Assembly: GCA_904501945.1 (NCBI GenBank)
Contig: CAJGCU010000077.1
Span: 1 to 11,316 of the forward strand
Length of the DNA stretch: 11,316 nt
Direction of reading: 5' to 3'
From: an uncultured Bacteroidaceae bacterium
GTDB lineage: Bacteria; Bacteroidota; Bacteroidia; Bacteroidales; Bacteroidaceae
This document shows, one piece after another, positions 6,279 to 11,316 of this stretch; position 1 is the first letter of the stretch; every line of letters starts with the position of its first letter. Position numbers and translations under genes: made by a program. Under the pieces are notes generated by a model, which worked only from the letters and a program-made list of their open reading frames with translations, was not told the DNA's origin and did not search any database.

Positions 6279-6584
6279 ATGTCTGCAATTGTTTTAGGAA
6301 TAATATTTTTTGTTCTTTTCTGTATATTGGCACTTTTGCTTATGGGTGCATACCTGTTGAGCAAGTTGTTGGGTGGCTTTTCTAATTTGAAAAATCTCTT
6401 CAGCCAATTAACAGGATGGGGCAAGGAAAATAGGGAAAAGGAGTCTGCCAAAACGTCATCTTCGCGCGACAATTTTTCCCGGACTGCTAATAAAACTAAA
6501 AAAGAAGATGGCAATCAGGGACCCGAAACGAAAGTGTTTGGGCAAAATGAAGGTACATATATTGATTTCGAGGAAGTCAAATAA
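6279..6584 (+). CDS. DUF4834-type small membrane protein
   Basis: A 101-aa protein with one N-terminal hydrophobic helix (about residues 4-32), then a low-complexity, charged, K/E/S/N-rich linker and the C-terminal ending YIDFEEVK. This ending, the architecture and the position after pssA fit the DUF4834 family of Bacteroidetes, whose function is unknown. The tail is probably cytoplasmic by the positive-inside rule, though that was judged by eye. It is 40 bp after pssA and closes the operon before a strong terminator. A link to phospholipid synthesis is suggested only by this conserved neighbourhood. Confidence 0.75.
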   Translation: MSAIVLGIIFFVLFCILALLLMGAYLLSKLLGGFSNLKNLFSQLTGWGKENREKESAKTSSSRDNFSRTANKTKKEDGNQGPETKVFGQNEGTYIDFEEVK

Positions 6585-6592
6585 GGAATGGG

Positions 6593-6660
6593 TATAAAAA
6601 AGAGAAGCCAAGATTCGAATGATGTGACAGAATCATTAATAATCTTGGCTTCTTTTTTTT
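6593..6660. terminator. Bidirectional terminator between DUF4834 gene and proA
   Basis: A 13-bp perfect stem (6603-6615 with 6641-6653) encloses a second stem AATGAT/ATCATT (6618-6623 with 6632-6637). On plus it is followed by a run of T (6654-6660). On minus the reverse complement of the flank at 6594-6602 gives CTTTTTTAT, so the same hairpin can end both convergent transcripts. Confidence 0.92.
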
Positions 6661-6675
6661 GTTATAAAGGGCTAC

Positions 6676-7923
6676 TTATTTCGGTCTTGTTTGTCCGTCT
6701 CCTTCGATAATCCATTTGTAAGTTGTAATTTCTTCTAAAGCCATAGGACCGCGAGCATGGAGCTTTTGGGTTGAGATGCCTATTTCTGCACCCAATCCAA
6801 ACTGGGCACCATCTGTGAATGCTGTTGGCGCATTGTGGTACACGCAAGCTGCATCCACTTGAGCGAGGAATTTATCCGCTGTTGTACGGTTTTCTGTGAT
6901 GATGCACTCTGAATGCCCTGAACCGAAACGGCGGATGTGTTGAATGGCTTCGTCTGCGGAAGTGACGGTTTTTAGTGTCATGGTATAAGATTGGAATTCC
7001 GTGCCAAAACTCTCTTCGCATGCTGGTTTGAGAAGCTCGGCTGGATAACTGCCTGTAAGCGCAGCAGAAGATGCTTCGTCTGCATATATCAGCACATTGC
7101 TGTTTTTCAAAGGTGCACAGATGGTCGGAAGATCGGCGAGGCGCTCTTCGTGGATGAGTGTGCAATCAAGCGCATTGCATACGCTGACGCGTCGTGTTTT
7201 GGCATTGTTGATGATGCGTGCTCCTTTTTCTGTATTGGCATCTTTGTCAAAATAGGCATGGCAGACTCCTGCGCCAGTTTCGATAACAGGAACAGAGGCT
7301 TCTTGTCGCACGAAATCGATGAGGCGTTTGCTGCCGCGAGGAATGACGAGGTCTACATACCCGTTGGCGTGCAGCAGTTCTCCTGTTGCCTCATGGGTGG
7401 CGGGAAGCAGCGTGATGGCATTCTCATTGATGCCGAAGTCTTTGAGCACGGACTTGATGATGCAGACGATGGCGCGGTTGCTATCGTCAGCATCCTTCCC
7501 TCCTTTCAGAATACAGGCGCTTCCGGCCTTGAGGCATAGCGCGAATACGTCGAATGTTACGTTGGGACGTGCTTCGTAGACGATGCCGATGACTCCGAAT
7601 GGAACGCTGATGCGCTTTAGGTCTAGTCCGTTGGGAAGTGTCGTGTGCTTCAGCACCTTTCCTAACGGAGAGGGCAACTTTGCCACATTGCGTGTGTCGC
7701 CAGCAATGCCTTCGATGCGCTCTTTGGTAAGTTTCAGACGGTCGTACATGGGGTTGTCCTTGTCCATGCGGCTGAGGTCCTTGGCGTTAGCCTCGAGGAT
7801 GCTCTCGGTTTCGGCTATCGCTTTGTCTGCTACGGCAAGCAGAATCTGATTGATGGTATCGTTGTCGAGAAGGGCAAGGTCTATGCTTGCATCCTTCGCC
7901 GATTGGAAAATTTCTGTTAACAT
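6676..7923 (-). CDS. proA: Glutamate-5-semialdehyde dehydrogenase (gamma-glutamyl phosphate reductase)
   Basis: Reduces gamma-glutamyl phosphate with NADPH to glutamate-5-semialdehyde, which cyclises to pyrroline-5-carboxylate, in proline synthesis. The 415-aa length is normal for the family. Visible hallmarks: VPFGVIGIVYEARPNVT (107-123), the KAGSACILKGGKDA cofactor-binding segment (132-145), and the catalytic cysteine Cys249 in VSVCNALD; the family-typical GVCH (219-222) is also present. The ATG at 7923 overlaps the end of proB by 7 bases, as expected for coupled translation of two enzymes that hand on a labile acyl phosphate. It is the last gene of the operon, ending 16 bp before the bidirectional terminator. 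Confidence 0.97.
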   Translation of the reverse strand: MLTEIFQSAKDASIDLALLDNDTINQILLAVADKAIAETESILEANAKDLSRMDKDNPMYDRLKLTKERIEGIAGDTRNVAKLPSPLGKVLKHTTLPNGLDLKRISVPFGVIGIVYEARPNVTFDVFALCLKAGSACILKGGKDADDSNRAIVCIIKSVLKDFGINENAITLLPATHEATGELLHANGYVDLVIPRGSKRLIDFVRQEASVPVIETGAGVCHAYFDKDANTEKGARIINNAKTRRVSVCNALDCTLIHEERLADLPTICAPLKNSNVLIYADEASSAALTGSYPAELLKPACEESFGTEFQSYTMTLKTVTSADEAIQHIRRFGSGHSECIITENRTTADKFLAQVDAACVYHNAPTAFTDGAQFGLGAEIGISTQKLHARGPMALEEITTYKWIIEGDGQTRPK

Positions 7924-8681
7924 AAAAATTCAGTACAAGGGGTGTTGTCTCTGTCATTCATTAACTTCATTAAGATGTCATCTCTTTTGCCGTTTGCAAT
8001 GATGACGCTGATGCCCGCTGCTGCCGTGTTCGCTGCTACCGAAGACTTGCTGCGCATTCCACCTCTTCCCGCACTAGACTTATTGGGCTGGATGTAGTCA
8101 TCTAAAATCTTGCCAGGCTTGACGATGCTGATGAGGCGTGAGTCGGGGGCGCTTGGGTTGCCAGTGAAGATGCCATCAATGTTGCTCAGGATGATAAGCA
8201 TCTGCGATTGAGTCATCTTGGCTATCAAGCCTGATAACTCATCATTGTCGGTAAACATCAGCTCGGTGATGGATACGGTGTCGTTCTCGTTCACGATAGG
8301 CAGCACGTTATTCTCCAGCATCACACGCATACAGTTCTCTTGATTCTTGCAGTGCTCCGGATCTGAGAAAATTTCTTTTGTTGTCAGCACTTGTCCTACT
8401 GGGATGCCGTACTCGCGGAACAATTCAAAGTAACGATTGATGAGTTTTGCCTGTCCGACAGCTGAAAATAATTGTCGTTGATCTACGGAATCGAGGTCGT
8501 GCTGAATGTGTTTCAGTTCGCTTCGTCCACTTGCTACTGCACCCGAAGATACAAGTATAATCTCATGTCCTTGGCTACGCAAACTTGCAATCTGGTCAAC
8601 CAGAGCCGACATGCGGGTGACGTCTAACGAACCATCTTGTCTGGTCAGTACGTTACTGCCAATCTTGATAGTAATTCTCAT
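7917..8681 (-). CDS. proB: Glutamate 5-kinase, short form without PUA domain
   Basis: Phosphorylates glutamate to gamma-glutamyl phosphate, the first and usually proline-inhibited step of proline synthesis. The 254-aa protein is only the amino-acid kinase domain: IKIGSNVLT (5-13) at the ATP-binding start, ILVSSGAVASGR (42-53), IVNENDTV and DNDELSGLIAKM in the middle, and GRGGMRSK (K-loop) near the C-terminus. The C-terminal PUA domain of the roughly 367-aa E. coli enzyme is absent, and the frame ends cleanly in proA, so this is a natural short form and not a truncation. ATG at 8681 is 27 bp after the activase gene; there is no room for a separate promoter. Confidence 0.96.
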   Translation of the reverse strand: MRITIKIGSNVLTRQDGSLDVTRMSALVDQIASLRSQGHEIILVSSGAVASGRSELKHIQHDLDSVDQRQLFSAVGQAKLINRYFELFREYGIPVGQVLTTKEIFSDPEHCKNQENCMRVMLENNVLPIVNENDTVSITELMFTDNDELSGLIAKMTQSQMLIILSNIDGIFTGNPSAPDSRLISIVKPGKILDDYIQPNKSSAGRGGMRSKSSVAANTAAAGISVIIANGKRDDILMKLMNDRDNTPCTEFLC

Positions 8682-8708
8682 ATATATATTATATAATAGG
8701 TGTCCAAT

Positions 8709-9614
8709 TTATCCGCCAATCTTGGCGTTCAGTCCGTGCTGCTGCATAATGCAGAGCGCCTGCTGCTGCACTTCTTCCGATGGAGGCTCCATCTGATAGT
8801 CGGCTGGGTTGTATGCGGAGCCCATACGCGCATGTTTTCCTTTGCCCACGTCGTGGTAAATCAGCAGATTCACCATCTCGGGCTTGGTGGGCAGCTTTGC
8901 CAGAAACTGTGCTGAAGCAGCCAGATTCTCCTCGTCGGCATTCACCCCGACAATGAGAGGAATACGAATCCAAAACTTCTTCCCCAACTCGCTTAGCAGT
9001 TGGATGTTCTGCAGAATCTGCTCGTTCCTCACTCCCGTGTACTTCTTGTGTACTTCGCTGTCCATCACCTTCAGGTCCACCAGAAACAACTCGCATTTTT
9101 CTGCCACTTTTCGCACATTTTCAGACGAGCAGAACAGGGTGGTGTCTACGGTTCTGTGTATGCTTCTTCTGCCCAGTTCGTCCAGCAGGTCGCACAAGTA
9201 ATCAGTATGCATCATAGGCTCTCCGCCGCACACCGTCACGCCTCCGCCGCTTTCCTCCATCACAGCGCGTTCTTTCTCCACAACCTTCATCAGCTCTTCC
9301 ATCGTCCACTCCTTGCCAGCCATTTCCAAGGCGAGGGTAGGGCATTCGTCTGTGCATTTTCCGCAAGCGATGCAGTTGCCCAGGTCTTGAATGCCATCGG
9401 CTGTCAGCACCAGGTTTTGCTGAGGGCAGACTTCTACGCAGCTTTGGCATCCGATGCACTTTTTCTTCGTGTACAGTTTCACGGGTTTTTCAGAAAGCCC
9501 CTCAGGGTTGTGGCACCACACGCAACGCAGGGGACATCCCTTCATGAAGATGGTAGTCCTGATGCCTGGCCCGTCGTTGATGGCAAACCGTTTGATGTCG
9601 AAGATTAAAGCCAT
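8709..9614 (-). CDS. Glycyl-radical-enzyme activating protein (radical SAM)
   Basis: A 301-aa radical SAM enzyme that would install the glycyl radical on a partner enzyme, using S-adenosylmethionine and a [4Fe-4S] cluster. The SAM cluster motif is GCPLRCVWCHNPEG (Cys27, Cys31, Cys34). A ferredoxin-like insert follows with two further cluster motifs (Cys53/56/59/63 and Cys81/84/87/91). GGEP at 130-133 is the SAM-binding motif. The ferredoxin insert separates it from NrdG and from the short PflA, and places it with activases of the HypD, CutD, HpdA, PflC and YjjW kind; the exact partner cannot be read from the sequence. No glycyl radical enzyme lies in the window. It is the first gene of an operon with proB and proA, which makes a hydroxyproline dehydratase partner (product pyrroline-5-carboxylate) a reasonable guess, but only that. 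Confidence 0.93.
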   Translation of the reverse strand: MALIFDIKRFAINDGPGIRTTIFMKGCPLRCVWCHNPEGLSEKPVKLYTKKKCIGCQSCVEVCPQQNLVLTADGIQDLGNCIACGKCTDECPTLALEMAGKEWTMEELMKVVEKERAVMEESGGGVTVCGGEPMMHTDYLCDLLDELGRRSIHRTVDTTLFCSSENVRKVAEKCELFLVDLKVMDSEVHKKYTGVRNEQILQNIQLLSELGKKFWIRIPLIVGVNADEENLAASAQFLAKLPTKPEMVNLLIYHDVGKGKHARMGSAYNPADYQMEPPSEEVQQQALCIMQQHGLNAKIGG

Positions 9615-9659
9615 AACTTTACTGCTGTTCCCTTATAGCCAAGGGTGTAAATCTACTTG

Positions 9660-9690
9660 CAAAGTTACTCCTATTTTGGGACATACACAA
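9660..9690 (-). promoter_or_regulatory. Promoter of the activase-proB-proA operon
   Basis: On the minus strand TTG (9688-9690) is followed after 20 bp by TAACTTTG (9660-9667), a close match to the Bacteroidetes consensus. The predicted start near 9653 leaves a leader of about 40 bases before the ATG at 9614. No operator or riboswitch is recognised. Confidence 0.8.
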
Positions 9691-9740
9691 CATTCAGTGT
9701 TTTGTAAAGTATTTTTCTCCATTTTTTTGTCAAAAAAATC

Positions 9741-9769
9741 TTGTTTATTCCTGAAACATTGTAAATTTG
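9741..9769 (+). promoter_or_regulatory. Promoter of the GH5 glycosidase gene
   Basis: TTG (9741-9743), an 18-bp spacer and TAAATTTG (9762-9769), the last an exact match to TAnnTTTG. The spacer is one base shorter than usual. It gives a leader of roughly 55 bases before the ATG at 9832 and is divergent from the activase promoter. Confidence 0.65.
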
Positions 9770-9831
9770 TACGGCGGATGACTTGCTGAGAGTAGTGTTA
9801 AGGCGAGCATTTGAAACCTAAATCATAAGAT

Positions 9832-11136
9832 ATGAAAAGAATAGTCTTCTTTTGTATGGCTCTTGTCTCGTTGAGCGTGAAAGGGCAGACGGCCATGGAT
9901 ATTGCTTGCGAAATGTACCCCGGGTGGAACTTAGGTAACACGCTGGAGGCCGTAAGCACATGGGAAAATAACCGACTGAAGTGGGAAACGACGTGGCAGG
10001 GCACGAAGACCTCGCAGGCGGTTATCGACTTCGTGAAGGAGCAGGGATTCCGGGCGGTGCGCATTCCTTGTGCATGGTATATGCACAGCGACACGAACAA
10101 TCAGATTGATGTGGCGTGGATGGATCGAGTGCGGGAGATTGTGGACTATTGTTTCAAGGCTGGTCTCTATGTGGTACTGAATGACCATTGGGACAATGGT
10201 TGGGTGGAGAACAGCTTTGGCGATGTGTCGGAGGCGACTGTGGCAAAAAACTGTTCTATCATGACGAAAATGTGGACGCAGATAGCTGAACGCTTCAAGG
10301 ACTATGATCATCATCTGCTCTTCGCGGGGCTGAACGAGCCGAACGTGGATGATGCCGCCAAGACAAAGGCGTTGCTCCGCTACGAACAGGCTTTCATCGA
10401 TGCTGTTCGTGCCACGGGGGGGAGGAATGCAAGTCGTGTGTTGGTGGTGCAAGGGCCTTCGACAGACATAGACCAGACAAACATATTGTATAATACGTTG
10501 CCTACAGACACGGCTCCCCATGCCTTGATGGTGGAGGTACATTTCTATGCGCCTTACAATTTCGCGATGATGATCCAAGATGAGCCGTGGGGCCATCAGG
10601 CCTACTACTGGGGGAAGAGCAACCACGTGAGTGGCTCCATCCACAACGCAACGTGGGGTGAGGAGTCGTGGATGCTTGGGCAGTTCAAGAAGATGAAGAA
10701 GAAGTTTGTAGACAAGGGAATTCCTGTGTTGTTGGGCGAATTTGCTGCTATCTGGCGCACCATGCCATCGGGAGAGGATCAGGAGAAGCACAACCAGTCC
10801 ATTTATCAGTGGTATAAGACTGTGTGTCAGTATAGCATCAATCATGGAATGCTCCCCTTCGTGTGGGATACCAATGCCTGTGACCGCTCGCTCAGCCACC
10901 CTTGTGGCGACTTGCTCAACCGCCAAACACTCAGAGTCTATAACTCTTATGCTATGAACGGCATTACTGATGGTATTGCAGCTGGCACGTGGCCGTATGC
11001 CTCAACCATTGAGTCTGTGGAGGGACCTTCAATAGAAGAGAAGCCGACACCTGCCTACAATTTGGTAGGCCTGCGTGTTGGCGACGATCATCATGATATC
11101 ATGATTCGGAATGGGCGAAAGATGCTCGTAAAATAA
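9832..11136 (+). CDS. Secreted glycoside hydrolase family 5 enzyme (cellulase-like)
   Basis: A 434-aa GH5 enzyme predicted to cleave beta-linked glucan or mannan polymers by a retaining mechanism outside the cytoplasm. It starts with a signal peptide (about residues 1-18; MKRIVFFCMALVSLSVKG, no lipobox), then GWNLGNTLEA (31-40), characteristic of GH5 endoglucanases of the GH5_4 kind. The acid/base is Glu169 in AGLNEPN, the nucleophile Glu303 in VLLGEFAA; His119, His237, Tyr239 and Trp345 fit the active-site cleft. The last 30 residues (from PTPAYNLVGLRV to RKMLVK) look like the short beta tail seen on many secreted Prevotella proteins, possibly a remnant of a sorting domain. No carbohydrate-binding module or SusC/SusD pair is nearby, so it is a stand-alone gene. 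The substrate and exact subfamily are undetermined. Confidence 0.93.
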   Translation: MKRIVFFCMALVSLSVKGQTAMDIACEMYPGWNLGNTLEAVSTWENNRLKWETTWQGTKTSQAVIDFVKEQGFRAVRIPCAWYMHSDTNNQIDVAWMDRVREIVDYCFKAGLYVVLNDHWDNGWVENSFGDVSEATVAKNCSIMTKMWTQIAERFKDYDHHLLFAGLNEPNVDDAAKTKALLRYEQAFIDAVRATGGRNASRVLVVQGPSTDIDQTNILYNTLPTDTAPHALMVEVHFYAPYNFAMMIQDEPWGHQAYYWGKSNHVSGSIHNATWGEESWMLGQFKKMKKKFVDKGIPVLLGEFAAIWRTMPSGEDQEKHNQSIYQWYKTVCQYSINHGMLPFVWDTNACDRSLSHPCGDLLNRQTLRVYNSYAMNGITDGIAAGTWPYASTIESVEGPSIEEKPTPAYNLVGLRVGDDHHDIMIRNGRKMLVK

Positions 11137-11144
11137 ATAGGAAG

Positions 11145-11163
11145 AGCCGTAGAAGGCTTTTAA
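11145..11163. terminator. Possible weak terminator between GH5 gene and msrA
   Basis: AGCC (11145-11148) pairs with GGCT (11155-11158); adding A/G-T pairs the stem can reach about 7 bp around a 6-base loop, followed by only TTTT on plus. The gap between the two convergent genes is 23 bp. The signal is short. Confidence 0.35.
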
Positions 11164-11316
11164 CGCTTCCCCTTTTTAGCTTTCCGTGCGAAAGCGAATA
11201 GTTCTAAAGGCAAGTGACAGTAGCCGTCGGGGTTCCTGTCAAGGTAGTCCTGATGGTATTCTTCTGCTGGGTAGAAACAGTCCAATGGCTCAACTTCTAC
11301 AGCGATAGGCTGATTC
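11160..11316 (-). CDS. msrA: Peptide-methionine (S)-S-oxide reductase, C-terminal part
   Basis: The visible 51 codons plus TAA (stop at 11160-11162) encode the C-terminal end of MsrA, which repairs oxidised methionine (S form). The recognisable block is FYPAEEYHQDYLDRNP followed by DGYCHL, the family's C-terminal signature around the conserved EEYHQ.Y. The Cys in GYCHL is a commonly conserved position that could act in recycling. The catalytic GCFW motif would lie upstream, beyond the right edge. It is convergent with the GH5 gene. Whether MsrB is fused or adjacent cannot be seen; the end here, right after a basic KAKKGKR tail, shows no MsrB domain downstream. Confidence 0.92.
   Translation of the reverse strand, partial: NQPIAVEVEPLDCFYPAEEYHQDYLDRNPDGYCHLPLELFAFARKAKKGKR

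Noticed and set aside
6991..7539. 182-codon plus-strand frame antisense to proA
   Set aside because: proA is full length with its catalytic cysteine; the antisense frame resembles nothing known.
9000..9608. 202-codon plus-strand frame antisense to the activase gene
   Set aside because: The minus-strand gene shows all cysteine clusters and the GGEP motif; the plus frame is His/Ala/Phe-rich shadow sequence.
9931..10926. 331-codon minus-strand frame inside the GH5 gene
   Set aside because: It lies wholly antisense to a clear GH5 enzyme with intact catalytic residues; composition (His/Arg/Leu-rich) is typical of a shadow frame.

Overview
The window reads as a chromosomal segment of a Bacteroidales bacterium, most likely Prevotella-like. 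Reasons: promoter -7 elements of the Bacteroidetes form TAnnTTTG with an upstream TTG/TTTG box; a phosphatidylserine decarboxylase / phosphatidylserine synthase / DUF4834 gene trio typical of Bacteroidetes; tRNA genes without an encoded CCA; start codons without strong Shine-Dalgarno sequences; and a secreted GH5 glycosidase with a Prevotella-like C-terminal tail. The genus is inferred from style only.

Positions 1-3933 (minus strand) hold a compact operon: a 76-aa XRE-type repressor-like protein, then three tightly packed large genes, the last cut by the window edge. The two complete ones (532 and 624 aa) match no family I can name with certainty. The 624-aa protein has a beta-rich N-terminus, a long coiled coil and a C-terminal region that I read as a degenerate McrB/MoxR-like AAA+ domain lacking the Walker A lysine and the Walker B acidic pair. 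The 532-aa protein carries a winged-helix-like block with a basic wing. The layout (small XRE regulator, 1-bp gap, 4-bp overlap, no housekeeping role, next to tRNA genes) resembles an accessory, possibly anti-phage, cassette. This is the best candidate for something undescribed.

Positions 3934-4741 are a junction: a roughly 350-bp stretch without a convincing gene but with a phased GGTCA repeat cluster, a terminator, tRNA-Met(CAT), tRNA-Gln(TTG) and their promoter, all on the minus strand.

Positions 4742-6584 (plus) are the phosphatidylethanolamine pathway genes psd and pssA followed by a small DUF4834-type membrane protein, ending in a long hairpin that can also terminate the convergent proline operon.

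Positions 6676-9614 (minus) are one operon in transcription order: glycyl-radical-enzyme activase, proB, proA. ProB and ProA carry glutamate to glutamate-5-semialdehyde for proline synthesis; the activase has no partner enzyme in view. Divergent from it, positions 9832-11136 (plus) encode a secreted GH5 glycosidase, and the window ends in the C-terminal part of a convergent msrA gene.
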